A DNA stretch of 64,000 nucleotides from Zygnema cylindricum (GCA_037447655.1 JBBHKE010002059.1:1-64000), one strand, 5' to 3'; positions 10,831 to 21,661 are shown, counted from the stretch's first letter. Translations and numbers: made by a program. The notes: a model not told the origin generated them from the letters alone.

Positions 10831-11860
10831 CTATGACTTGGGAGGGCGGTGCAAGCTGATTAACGAAGGAGGATTGGCAAAAAAATTAAAGAAAGTGGGT
10901 TCGTCTTTAGCGAAAGATGGGAGGGAGCCACATTGATCGATTCTCTTTAATTGTCGACCATCCTTTCCCTCCAATGTAAGAACCCCTTTGTTGGAAACTT
11001 CAACCACTTTGAGAATTACTCTCCCGGCAAAAATATCCAGCGTGTCGTTCTTCTGTTGCATCTGATATACAAAGTCCCCCAGCATAAATCGTCGCTCCTA
11101 GTGCACATAATTCCCGCTCCGGCGTTGAGAATACCACAACTGATCTCGGTGTTGAGCCGCTTGCAAATTGCCCATGGCAAGAGGCATCTCTCGGTGGCAT
11201 ATCTTGGCTCTGACGGCTATCAGTTTTTTGACTGTCCCCTTGTCATCCATATCCAAACGACCACCGCTTGGGCCGATATAACCGTGGGCAAGATGGGGTG
11301 CCGTCCAAAAAAAATGAAATAAGGGCTAAAGGAGTGGAGAGAAGCTTGCTTGCTGAATTTGTAACCCATAGCAATCCAAAGCACTTTTTTGTCCCACTCC
11401 CCTAAATCTTCTTCAAGTGCATATTTTCGTAGTGACTCCTGCGCTTTCTGTACGCATCTTTCAGCCAAACCATCAACTTGAGGATTGTCACGGCTAATCA
11501 ACCGATGGTCCACTAGGCATTTTTCCAAGAGGTTGCAAAATTCTCTGGCAAATTTGGAGCCTTAGTCGGTTAGAACTTCCGCAGGCGCCCCGAATTGGGC
11601 TAAAACCCTCTGCCAAAAGGCATGTGCTATTGCATTCGACTCCTTCCGGGGCAAAACCACCAACTCGATCCACTTGGAAAAATGTTCTATCATGACCAGC
11701 ACAAAACGGTTCCCACGCCTCCTGGTTGGAAGAGGTCCCAAAATATCTAATGACCACTGATAAAACATCCCTCGGATAGGAAGCAAATGAAGCTCAGTCT
11801 CGCCGTTTTTGTCAAAAGCTGCTTCGACTCGATCGCATGAGTAGGAAGTCTGCACAATTT
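10831..11860 (-). pseudogene. Ty3/gypsy integrase remnant (element 1)
   Basis: Minus-strand frames give an integrase core: LLPIRGMFYQWSLDILGPLP (first Asp), FSKWIEL, FGAPAEVLTD (second Asp), then DNPQVDGLAERC (Glu), so the DDE triad is visible. It continues with SLHSFSPYFIFFGRHP and a C-terminal stretch GRVILKVVEVSNKGVLTLEG. Integrase inserts retroelement cDNA into the chromosome. The domain is split among frames at about 11560, 11500 and 11220-11085. No PHD finger or methyltransferase is visible in this element. Confidence 0.85.
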
Positions 11861-12480
11861 AGTTGACAAGGGTTCGCAACCCATGCCACCAATGAGAGCC
11901 TGTAACGAAGGAAGTGGTCCGCTTTTGCGCGAAGTGTCCACGTTGCCGATGGAGATTTGAAATCAGAGTTTTTCGGTGAGTGGGGGGAGGAACCACTTTC
12001 CTCGTGCCTTCTAACCATTTCCGAAGAAGAACGCCTCTGTCCCAATCAGACGTTACGATCTGGATTTTTACTCAGGATAATTGAATTCTAGCCAAGTGGG
12101 GAAGAGGCAAACCCTGCTAAATAGATTGGAGAGCATCGAGGTGGTTCCAAATGTCCTTCCGTCCGTCCCCAATGGGCGCTTGCCCCTCCACGTCGACCAA
12201 GAAAGTTGATATTTCCCTTTGTGATTGGGGAAGCCAGATGAAAGCGGAGGATGCTCGAATGATTCCTAGACTGATCTCAAGGTCATCATCATGTTAAGCG
12301 TGGTAAACTCCATAGTGGAGGGATCATGATTCCCGCTAAGTCCGTTGGCATTCCCATGAATTTCCCCTCCCCTATGAACCATGTCAAAATCATATTCTTG
12401 CAAGTTAAGGATCTATCTGGCGAGTTTGCCGGTTAACTTACTATTTTCCATGATCCATTTCACGAGTTGGTGATCCGTAA
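11861..12480 (-). pseudogene. gypsy element 1: integrase zinc region and RNase H-IN linker
   Basis: The frames are broken, but an HRQRGHF stretch near 11950-11970 fits the His half of the HHCC zinc motif that precedes gypsy integrases. The rest is linker with several stops. It connects the RNase H trace (12481-12750) with the integrase core. Confidence 0.5.
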
Positions 12481-12750
12481 TCAGTGTGAAATAGACTCCG
12501 TACAAATAAGGTCGGAAATGCTGGATGGCCCAAACCTCGACGAGTAACTCTCCGTGGTAACTGCAATAATTCCCCTCTTCTTTGTTATACTCCAGCTAGC
12601 GTAGGCCACCACATATTCAGCTTCGACATCATCGATTTGAGCCAAAACCGCTCCCAATCTTAACCTGCTCCAATCAGTATAAAGGAGGAAAGGTCTTTGG
12701 TGATCATGCATCCGGAGAACTCGGTGCTGCTTTACAACATCTTTCAAGAA
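12481..12750 (-). pseudogene. Ty3/gypsy RNase H remnant (element 1)
   Basis: The minus-strand product contains RPFLLYTDWSRLRLGAVLAQ and EYVVAYASWS, matching the start of gypsy RNase H. The catalytic Asp is in TDWS (TDAS in most relatives). The following Glu region is frame-shifted (TTESYSS) and the third motif TDHQ is read in another frame near 12470. Confidence 0.75.
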
Positions 12751-12798
12751 CTGGAAGGAGATCTGTTGTTCTATTTTTCAGCCCACTGGCACTCTTGG

Positions 12799-13444
12799 TC
12801 ATTCAGCCCAATGGCACTCTTTGTCATTTCGCAATAGCTGGTTATGGAGCTGGGCGTGACTATTGAACCCCGGAATAAACCGCCGATAGTAATTAGTCAG
12901 ACCTAGAAAGGTGCTGAGAGCCGAAATGTCATGTGGTGGGGGAAGAGCGTCAAGGGTTGCCACCTTGACCATGTGGGGACCCACAGTCTCGGGAGTCACC
13001 TCATGTCCGAGGTAAATGATTTTTTGTACCCCAAAAATACCTTTGCCTGGGTGACATGCAAGCGCGATGCTTGGAGTGTCGAAGAACGATCTGGACAAGC
13101 TCCAGGTGTTCGTTAAAAGTCTTTGAGAAAATTATAACATCATCAATATAGCACCGTGCACAATCGATTCCTCGGAGCGCTTTGTCCATTGCCAGTTAAA
13201 ATTTGGCCGGTGCATTCTTAAGCCCGAAGGGCATGTAAATCCATTTATAAAGTCTTAAACCAGCCCAAAATGTTGTTCTTTCCTTGTGCTTTGGTTCCAA
13301 GGCAATCTGGTGGAAAGTTTTCTTCATGTCTAGAGTAGAGTAGATAGTGGCGCCATTAAGAGAGTCGAATATATCTAGTGGGGTCGGCATGGGATACTGG
13401 TCGGAGATGGTGGTCGTGTTCAGCATGCAATACGTTTTACACAT
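12799..13444 (-). pseudogene. Ty3/gypsy reverse transcriptase remnant (element 1)
   Basis: Three overlapping frames make up an RT: DQYPMPTPLDIFDSLNGATIYSTLDMKK and YMPFGLKNAPAKF (13444-13196), CARCYIDDVIIFSKTFNEHLE with the catalytic YIDD box (13189-13001), and YLGHEVTPE through STFLGLTNYYRRFIPGF (13098-12799). RT copies the element RNA into cDNA. A stop and two frameshifts inactivate it. Confidence 0.9.
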
Positions 13445-13605
13445 CTAGAAATCTACAGTCTTCCAGGACGAGTCCTTCTTGGGAGGGAGAACTGTCAGAA
13501 AAGCGAACCCATGAAGTCTTATACTTTTCTAACCAATTCAGCTTCCATGAAAGTTTGGACTATAGCCCTGATGAATCCCTTTTGCTTGAAATTGGGAGGA
13601 TACTC

Positions 13606-14022
13606 CTACCAAACAGTAGCTCTCTCGTCGATCAAATCGATTTGGAAAGGTGTTCTTTTAAAAATACGGACATGTGTTTTTGACCATGAGAACATGTGTT
13701 TGTTTTCGGGCAATAGCTCGGAGAGCCGCGCCTTCTTCAGAGGATCTAACTCCTCCCCTTGTGTCGAATCCATTTTCTCTGGCTCTACAACAGCCCTAGC
13801 CTCCGGCGGTCTACCCCAGAGGTTAATGTCAAATTCCAATAGTATCGGTGGATCTGCCTCTTCTCCTCCAGCTAGGACGTTATTGCTGACAACTTCCGCT
13901 AAGTTGTTGCCATTTGAGCCACCGCCCCCCCCCACAGGGAAAACATTGAATGCTGAAATGTGATTTTTTCTTCTCCTTTCTCTTTCCCCCCCAAGTTGCA
14001 AAGTTGCCTGCATCGCTAACAA
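13606..14022 (-). pseudogene. gypsy element 1: region before RT
   Basis: An open frame of 138 codons holds a glycine run (VFPVGGGGGSNGN) and then KARLSELLPENKHMFSWSKTHVRIF, resembling the stretch that precedes RT in plant gypsy polyproteins. The frame ends before the first RT motif. Confidence 0.6.
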
Positions 14023-15437
14023 CTGAGGAGCTTAAAGGTAAAAAACCCTTGATTCCAGGGACTTGAGAGTGGAAAAGGCGAGTGCATGCTTCAGTACCCA
14101 TGTGATTGAATTCAAATCCATACTCTCCCCAATGAGGTTGCTCCTTTAAATGTTTGAAATACCTAGTGCTGCCGTGGTGCCTTTATGAAATCCCATCGCT
14201 TCTTCTCCTTTACAATCGTCAGTGTTGTCTTGATTCCCGCCTTACTCTCAAAAATCATTCCAATTGCTCCTTTCCGATAAGCGTGACTTTGAGGGAAAAA
14301 AACCAAAGTCAAGTGTGCTCTCCGTGGTAATCCCGATTTGTTGCACAGAAAGAAAAGAGAGCGGTATGGTGCTTCGGCACAAGGGTGGTATTCCGCTTCT
14401 AGTATTTGCTGCACCAAATTTTGCGGGTCGGGAATTTGCTTGTCCAATAGTCGTCTGAGTTCTAGAAGCGGGATCATATTGGATTAATATGCCCTTACTC
14501 TGTGTGCCCGCAATCCCATCTGTGCGGGGTCGAAATTTAAGTGAGCTCATAAAATCCGAGTAACGTGATTCTAGATGTCTGCAACTTGTTTCCTTTTATC
14601 ATCTCCCAGGTTTACATTTTCCAGAACGTACCCCACTAGTGTGTCCTGGAGCTGTTGAAGCCACGTGATTAATTCAATCATCTTGTGAAATGTTTTATTT
14701 CTATGATCTTGATGCCCTTTTCCTTATCTCGCTAGGGATTATCCCTAATAAGGCCAGCCTGCCATCACCAAATCCACTTTTCCCAAACTAGCTAGATGGT
14801 GCGCCATGATGTTTTCTACATTTTGGGGAAGACTTCAGTGAGCTTTGGAAAAGGCTGTCATTGGAAGCTCTTGAGGATATAGGTTATGAAGTTGTTGGAG
14901 GCGGTGTTCGCTGACAACCTGCGCCTCAAGTGATATTTCCATGGGTGCGTATGACTCCACCAGATATCATGTTTTCAAAACCGCTTCCAAATCAGCTTCC
15001 TTAAATGTTAAGGCCGAAAATGCCTTATCCACTCCCCGCCAGAGTTTTTCTACCTGCACTAATCTTTTCTTATATTCCTTTTCCCACAACTTGGAAATTG
15101 GGAATTGCTAGATTTCTTTGGCGATATCTGTAGAACTGCCAAATAGTTCCGTCAAAGATGATGTAGTATACACCGCGTAGCAACCAAACACTGGGACATT
15201 TGTTTTCCCCCGGTTCCATAAATCCAAAGGAACCACCACTTTGGTTCCTTCCGAATTTCCGGGGTCACGAACGGTACATTGTTCTTTCCACACGCTCAAA
15301 CTCATATTGAGCTGGGTCCAAGTGGTCATTCCCTATAGAATTTCGAATAGAGTCCCTTCCACCACCAAGAAGGGAAGCTCAATTTTCATCCGTTGGCCTC
15401 CATCATTAGAAAACTCGATTTCCATGGCCTTCATTAT
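14023..15437 (-). pseudogene. gypsy element 1: protease-RT interval, decayed
   Basis: Several short minus-strand frames (14163-14477, 15108-15329) probably belong to the polyprotein between protease and RT, because they lie in order and orientation. I do not recognise a domain. In particular I see no methyltransferase motif such as FAGIGT or an ENV/ENI box here, unlike the interval of element 2. Confidence 0.45.
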
Positions 15438-16011
15438 TCAATGGACAGGTTGACTGCCACTGCTTACGGTGCATAAGCAGATATTCCTTAGGCAAATTTC
15501 GGGCCGGAGTTCCTCGGGTATTTTCTGGAAAGCGGAGGTGGTGATGAGGTTAGGGAGCGCTCCGGTGTCGACCACAGCGTCCTGGTATCCACCGTACCCG
15601 TTGAGCTTGAAGTTGCCAGTTCGGTTCAGTATAAGAGCCACTGATAAGGCTTTGTAGTCCCTGTCCACTATAGGTGTTTTCGGATCGGTGGACAAAAATA
15701 CTACGGTCCGCAGAGTTGTCCTGTTGATCCCCCCCCTTTCTAGAGTGGATCTCCTCTCCCGATGCCTGAATGAGGATGTCTTTTAGAAGGTTGTGGGAGG
15801 ATACCAGAGCTTTCACGTGTGTGAGGGCATATGGCATGAGGTGCCGGACTAGCATTACAGCCGGTTTCGAGGAAGGTAGGGTATCCTTCAGTGAAGGTTG
15901 GGAAGAATTCGGTTCCTGCATATCCTGATCTTGTCCTTCTCTCTCACTTTCGGATTTGGAATCTACGACTAGAGGTGTTTGGGGAGTGTCATTCTCCAGC
16001 CATTCTGCCAT
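15438..16011 (-). pseudogene. gypsy element 1: gag end and retropepsin-like protease
   Basis: The 15438-15695 frame carries YQDAVVDTGALPNLITTSAF, a retropepsin DTGA active site. The 15550-16011 frame supplies the upstream gag/linker (MAEWLENDTPQTP onward) but shifts frame before the protease. The protease would cleave the polyprotein. Confidence 0.75.
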
Positions 16012-16050
16012 GTATCTCTCAAACCAGTCCTGATTGACCTTTTTTTCTCG

Positions 16051-16405
16051 TTAAAGTGACTCCTTCTCCCGCTGCAGTTTCTCGTTCTGGTAGTTTTCGA
16101 AACCGGGAGGTAATTTAGGTGTGGAAGGAAGAGATGGCCAGTGAATTGGTTTGATTCCTATGCGGATGTTGCTATTCAACATTTTTGCCCTGGGAGTAAA
16201 TGACAAAGGCCCGATAGCTTTCCGGTTGTGATCCCTCTGACCCATTTTCTACCTGTCCTGTCTTTTTATCGAGGTGGAATTGCGGAGTTGGCATCGGCTC
16301 TCTCCCACCTACCGCTTCAGCCATCGCAGCAGAAGCTCTCAACATAGTGGATCGAACTATACACGAGGCACACCGCGTAAAAGAACGCTTGTGCATTCTA
16401 TCCAT
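16051..16405 (-). pseudogene. gypsy element 1: gag C-terminal trace
   Basis: Two overlapping minus-strand frames (16051-16245 and 16172-16405) carry a proline-rich stretch (WPSLPSTPKLPPGFENYQ) that continues into the 16011 frame, so they look like gag of element 1. No clear zinc knuckle is seen. The 5' part and LTR are missing because the oppositely oriented element 2 begins here. Confidence 0.45.
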
Positions 16406-17086
16406 TATGATTTCAGATTCACCAAAAATCTCCCCTATCTCTTTTACGTCCGATAGCTCAGCTGCAGCTGCCGCGTTACAAGCACTTCAGCTGCACAGAA
16501 ATCTGGCTGCTATTTAGCCTATTTCCCTAGAGGAGCAAAATTTCCTCGATCCTCACATCAGCTTTTTGGATAATGGGAAGGGCGCATTGTTAATCAATGG
16601 TATAGCCCCTTCTCGCCCCTCATGGATACAGGTGCAAAGCCGGTGATATTGGGCTCTAGCTTTGCACTCGAGCTTGGTTTGACTTCGGACAAGCTTCGGT
16701 CCACTTCTACTCGGTTGTTAACATCAGCGGGTACAACCGAGCCAGTCCTAGGAATCACTAAGGAACCGCTCGTTTTCAGGTTCCAGAACGGAACGGCCAC
16801 AGACTTTGCTGAGATCTCGGTTCACGCTCTGGTCACTAAATGTAGTGACTATGAATGCCTAGTGAGACAGGACTTTATATTTCGTGTTGGGGTTGGAGTT
16901 GACATACATGATCAAACATTTTCTTATAGGCCCACTAACTTCCCAGAACGCAAAATCTGCATTCCGCTAATTTCCGCCAAGAAGCCCATGCCTGTTATGG
17001 CAAATTCGGCTACATCCATACCTGCATTTTCAGAGAATTCAGTGGGGGCCGAAATATTTCATTCATTGTCAGCAGAAGAAATTTAG
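16406..17086 (+). pseudogene. Ty3/gypsy element 2: gag end and retropepsin-like protease
   Basis: The plus strand shows an alanine-rich gag tail (SSAAAAALQALQLH, about 16450-16500, followed by a stop) and an open frame from 16622 starting MDTGAKPVILGSSFALELGL, a retropepsin active site. The downstream SDYECLVRQDFIFRVGVGVD resembles the distal flap/ILG region of gypsy proteases. It ends at 17086. The 5' LTR and most of gag are absent, so the element is 5'-truncated or was cut by a rearrangement with element 1. Confidence 0.75.
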
Positions 17087-17247
17087 CCAGATAGTTCTTA
17101 CCTACCATAAATTTTGAGTGACCTGGGTTTTCTTATTGATACGAAGGAATTTGACCGAATCTATAACCAAACCTTGTCAATTCCACTTTCTCCGGTCTCT
17201 CCTACAATTCTAGTCCCTATAGACTCTTATGGGTTTCTTCCCATTAA
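17087..17247 (+). other. linker between protease and methyltransferase
   Basis: Short stretch with stops. Frame 17100-17247 can be read as polyprotein linker ending close to the methyltransferase motif I. Confidence 0.4.
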
Positions 17248-18281
17248 GTGGAATCCGGTCGAATTGAACCTCATCCAAATGGACTTGTGATTTTGGACCT
17301 CTTCGCTGGGATAGGCACTTCCCTTCTTGCATGTTTGCGGAATGGATTATTAATCCGATTTTATTATTCGGTTGAGATTGATCCGTTAGCACGGAAAGCA
17401 CAATTACATCATTGTAATCTGTTGCATTCCCAATAACCGCATTTATTACCAAAATCTGCATACGAGCATATGCATACGAGCATATGCATACTGCTCTCCC
17501 ACAAGACATACGGATTGTGGGCAACCATCACTTACAGGATATTGGTCCAATCTATCTAGTTTTTGGCGGATGGGAGTGCCAAGGAATGTCTCGTGCTGGA
17601 AAAGGTCTCGGATTAGCTGATCCCTGCACCAAATTATTTTTTGAATTGGTTGGCATTCTGCATTTTCTACAAACTTTAGATCATCCTATGGGGTATATCT
17701 TAGAAAATATCGCAGCCTATAATGATCCAAGACCTACGGTTTTGGCTGATTATCAACTGATTGAAAAATTAATTGGTCCGCCTCTTATTATTGACGCGGC
17801 TGGCCATGGCTCACTACCACACTGAGTTCGCTCCAAATGGACGAACCTGATTGATATTGGTAGACTCCGTGAGGCCAACTTGTTAGTTCGTCCTCCTCCT
17901 ACAGACATTCAGGCTGCCCTTTTTCCTTTCCATAAGGTGCAGAATTGCATTCAAAAAGACTCTACCCCAAATTTCACTGTCAATGTCCTGGGTCAACCTC
18001 TCAAGGTGCTTCCTACCTTAGTTTCTTACCCACATTCACATGCATTCTCTAATGACGGTCATGGCATGCTCCAAAACATTCATACCGATGAGCTCGAAGA
18101 GCCTACCTCTACGGAACGAGAACACCTCATGCATTTCATTCATAGCACTACAGCAGCTACTGGACTTACAGAACGCCAAAGATGCACTTTATTAGGTCGT
18201 GTCATGGACCCTCAGTCTTTGTCTTTTTTTTTAGGTCTTGGGTTTGCAGCTGGTCGCCACTCTCAAGCACATCCGTCTTAA
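17248..18281 (+). pseudogene. C5-cytosine DNA methyltransferase domain inside gypsy element 2
   Basis: The order of C5-methyltransferase motifs is clear: motif I LDLFAGIGTSLLACLRNGL (SAM binding), motif II-like YYSVEIDPLARKA, motif IV GGWECQGMSRAGKG with the catalytic Cys, motif VI YILENIAAY, a motif VIII-like GHGSLPH-stop-VRSKWTNL, and the C-terminal LPTLVSYPHSHAFS, TEREHLMHF and RCTLLGRVMDP blocks (motif IX/X area). Such enzymes methylate cytosine in DNA. Length (~340 residues) fits a full catalytic domain. Breaks: a stop at 17434-17436, a frameshift matching a 14-bp tandem duplication at about 17460-17487, and TGA at 17823-17825. Motif IV has Glu where Pro is usual. The domain lies between protease and RT, so it is element cargo, not a host gene. 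Confidence 0.88.
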
Positions 18282-18467
18282 CTAGCTGGGGGGGGCGAAT
18301 GCATCAAGAAAATCTTTCCGTCCCACTCTCCAAGGGACCACATTTCATTTTTTCCTCTTTCCTTCTCCAATTCCACCAGTTTCGGAAATCTCTATCTAGG
18401 ATTTCCTCAATCCTAGCCATATGTCCTGGTCTACCCTGCATACACAGCTGTCCAGTCTGCAAGTTTC
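18282..18467 (+). other. methyltransferase-RT interval with G8 tract
   Basis: The stop of the methyltransferase frame is followed by AGCTGGGGGGGGCGAATG (about 18284-18301), resembling a polypurine tract. The rest has no recognisable domain and leads into the RT region at 18468. Confidence 0.4.
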
Positions 18468-20741
18468 ATGCATATTCCACCCACTCCTCGTTGGAGTGCT
18501 GCTTTTCGAACACGTAGTTGGAATCATTCGGTTGATTGCCTTAAACAGTCACCTGTAGCTTACGAGTTAGGTCAATCGCTTATCGCAGATGAGCAGTTAG
18601 CGTTTGCACAAGTTATGGAAGCTATGACAACCGAAAACCTCGATGCTCCTAAATGGAAATTCGGCACCAATCTAACAAAGGCCGAACTAGAGTTACTGAA
18701 TGACGTAGATTTACGAAATTTCGATGCCTTTGCCTTTTCTATGAACGATTTGGGTCGTCACACCGCTTATAAGATGTCGATAGATCTCGAAGATGATCGC
18801 CTGATATTTAAACCGAAACATACTTTGTCAGAAATTGAATGGGAAATGGTAGACAAGCGATGTGCTGAACTAGAGGAAGCTGGCCTAATCTATCGGTCAG
18901 ACTCCACATTTGCAGCTCTCACTGTCATGCCTTAGAAAAAGGATTTCGAGGGTAATTTTACTAAACGTCGAATGTGTGGTGACTATCGTGAACTAAATGC
19001 TAGAACAGTTCAAGATCGTCATCCCATGCCTCTTGCTGAAGAAATATTTGATCACGTAGGCGGAGCAAAGTATTTTACTATCCTTGACCTCCGTCAGGGA
19101 TTCAATCAAATTGAGATAGAGGAAAAAGACCGGCATAAAACTGCCTTTTGGGGTAGCGACGGCCGATGGGAATGGGTCGTGATGCCATTCAGACTAAAAA
19201 ATGCTCCGGCAATATGTCAAAAGGTCATGGATTCCGTTCTCAGAGGTTGTAAGTTTGCTAGATGTTACATTGATGACCTCATCATTGCCTCGGCTACTAT
19301 CGAAAAGCACGCTGCTCACATCGAATGGGTATTGACTGAATTAAAAAAGGTCAGATTAAAATGTCATCCAGCGAAATGCACCTTTGGAGCCGAGGGAGTG
19401 CCTTACCTCGGCCATTTGATCTCGGCTGAGGGGATCAGTCCTCTCGAAGCAAAGGTAGAGGCAATCAGTAAATTGCCTGCTCCCACGGACCTCACAAGTC
19501 TGCGAGCCTTTCTCGGCCTTGCTAATTATTATCGCAGGTTTGTATCTAATTTTAGCACCATCGCATCTCCGTTAAACGACCTTCTGAAGAAGGAAGTGGC
19601 GTTTATATGGGGTCCCGCTCAGATTTCCGCATTTCAAAAATTAAATACCGCCTTATTGAGTGCTCAAATTCTCCGTCCTCCCAATCACAAACTTCCGTTT
19701 TGTCTCCAAACAAATTTTGGGAAACCCGCAATCGGTGCCATCTTGACACAAAGAGAGTTGAGCGGAGAGGAATACGTGGTTGCTTACGCGAGTAGAAGCA
19801 ATAATCGAGCTGAATCAAATTATAGTAGCTATAAAGGAGAGTGTCTAGCCGCAGTTTGGGGAGTGGTTCACTTCCACCATTATTTGTACGAAAAACCTTT
19901 CACACTCCTAACTGACTATCAGCCCTTAAATTGGTTGATGACGAACGATAAGCTTTCCGGGAAGCTAGCCCAATGGGCTTTAATCTTACAAGAATATGAC
20001 GTTGAAATAATTCACCGACCTGGTCTGCTTAGTCTAAACGCAGACAAAATTTCCCGAAACCCTTTGCCCCGAACAACAGATAACGGAGTTCGACAGGATT
20101 TTGATGACGACGATGTTCCTGTCATGTCAATGGGTTCTTATCATACTTATTGCCTAAGGTCTATTTCGAACCACCGACCCGCCACAGATCCTTGGCGTGA
20201 CGGGCCTCTCATTCTTTTCCTATCCTCCCAGACCTTCAGGTCCGGCACTACCTCTGATGAAGAAGACCGAGTAAAAAAAAGGGCAAAAAGTAACCTTTGG
20301 CTCGGGGGATCTATAGTTTGGTTGTTGGCAGACGGAAGCCATAGGCACGTTCCACGGCCTACCGAGCGTCTTTCTCTCATTGAGCAGATTCACACTGAGC
20401 TTGGTCACTACGGTACCAAGCGAACGTTAAGTCTAGTTCAGGCACGGTATTGGTGGTCAAGAATGCAAGCTGATGTCGCTGCTATTCTACACAAGTGTGC
20501 CACTTACAACCGTCTCCAACCTTCTTTCTCTAACCGGCAGACTACGCTCCAACTTCTACCTATTAGGGGTTTATTCTATCGATGGTCGGTCGATCTGGCC
20601 GGACCTTTTCCCATCTCACGTAGAGGGAAACAATATAACATGATTATGATCAAAAATTTCAGTAAGTGGGTAGAAGTCGTAGCATTTCCTCATAAGACAG
20701 CTAAGTTAACCACCGAGCTTTTAAGGAACATGTCCTTATGA
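18468..20741 (+). pseudogene. Ty3/gypsy element 2 RT, RNase H and integrase N-terminal part
   Basis: One reading frame, interrupted only by TAG at 18933-18935, covers RT (MCGDYRELNARTVQDRHPMP, ILDLRQGFNQIEI, VMPFRLKNAPA, catalytic CYIDDLIIAS, YLGHLISAEGI, FLGLANYYRRF), RNase H (LQTNFGKPAIGAIL, KGECLAAVWGV, LLTDYQPLNWL, NADKISR) and the start of integrase (LGHYGTKRT zinc region, FYRWSVDLAGPFP with the first catalytic Asp). The first RNase H Asp is replaced by Asn (TNF for TDA/TDF), which should impair activity. The frame shifts near 20735. This is the least damaged pol in the window and shares family features with element 1 while being clearly a different lineage. Confidence 0.93.
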
Positions 20742-21091
20742 GATACGGTGCCCCAGCCGAGGTCCTTACGGATCAAGGTACAGAATTTCGGGGAGAATTT
20801 CAAGAGATGCTTGATGAGGCTCTCATCGATCATTGTCGTACTAGTCGGGATCACCCCCAGGCCGATGGCCTGGCTGAATGAACAATCCAGACATTTAAGC
20901 GTGCCTTGCGTATGCATTGCTTAGAGAAACACATTTCGGTTTGGGACAAGTCCCTCGGCTACATTACCATGGGATATCACATGTCAGTTCAAGCTAGTCT
21001 AACTAATTTTAGCCCCTATTATGTTTTATTTGGGCGACAACCGTTGCTCGGTCGCAATGTTTAGAAAGCTGCAAGCTCTCCACTTCCGCTA
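20742..21091 (+). pseudogene. gypsy element 2 integrase core, second half
   Basis: After the frameshift the coding trace continues with GAPAEVLTDQGTEFRGEF (second Asp) and HPQADGLAE followed directly by TGA at about 20878; the Glu of the DDE triad is the residue before the stop. It goes on with ASLTNFSPYYVLFGRQP, then another stop near 21062. Confidence 0.85.
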
Positions 21092-21661
21092 ATGTCTGAC
21101 ACTATTTTTTTGGAAGAACTCACTCGTCGTGCTTTGCTTTTTGCCCGTGAAATGCCCATGGCTTTTGATAACGTGCAGATTGCCCAGCATCGGGACACAC
21201 TTCGGTTTGCCACCACTCGCAGCGGCAGTTACAGGCCGCAACAGAAGCCCTATCGGGTGGGAGACTATGTTTATCTTCGGAGACAATCTTTCGACACTTT
21301 GGACACTGATGTTTCTTCACACATCCTACTGATTATCGAGGTGGATCCGAACGGAATGTTGGGATTACAAGGAGCGGACACTCAGACTTTTCGAGAGCAC
21401 TCCAAGAATTCTGCTCCATGTTACTTACCAGATTTGTCGGAGGATATGGATCCTATGCGGATGCCTATTAGGGAGGCGACGGCATGTACCTTTTGTCATC
21501 GATCGGACGGGGAAACTACCATGTTACTTTGTGATCATTGCAATCAGGGGTTTTACATGGAGTGTTTGGTGCCACCATTGTTGGCAGTTCCAGATGGTCA
21601 CTGGTTTTGCCACGGATGTCGCGAGCTTCCGGTCGTGTTGGCCAGCTCCTCTGCCAGCTAG
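21092..21661 (+). pseudogene. gypsy element 2 integrase C-terminal domain and PHD-like zinc finger
   Basis: An open frame of 189 codons. The first half carries the gypsy integrase tail with the GPY/F-like KPYRVGDYVYLRRQSFD and LLIIEVDPNGMLGLQG. Residues ~131-180 form a PHD-like finger: CTFC, then LLCDHCNQGFYMECL, PPLLAVPDGHWFCHGC. PHD fingers read histone tails, so it could target insertion or tether the element to chromatin, as chromodomains do in chromoviruses. The usual His of the C4HC3 set (GYHxxC) is Tyr here (GFYMEC), so one zinc ligand is missing. The start ATG is arbitrary; in a live element this would be part of the polyprotein. Confidence 0.85.

Noticed and set aside
17248-18281. 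Methyltransferase as a host gene interrupted by a gypsy element
   Set aside because: It lies in the same orientation and in the same frame as the downstream RT, directly after the protease, and has no host-type regulatory or targeting domains. Cargo is the better reading.
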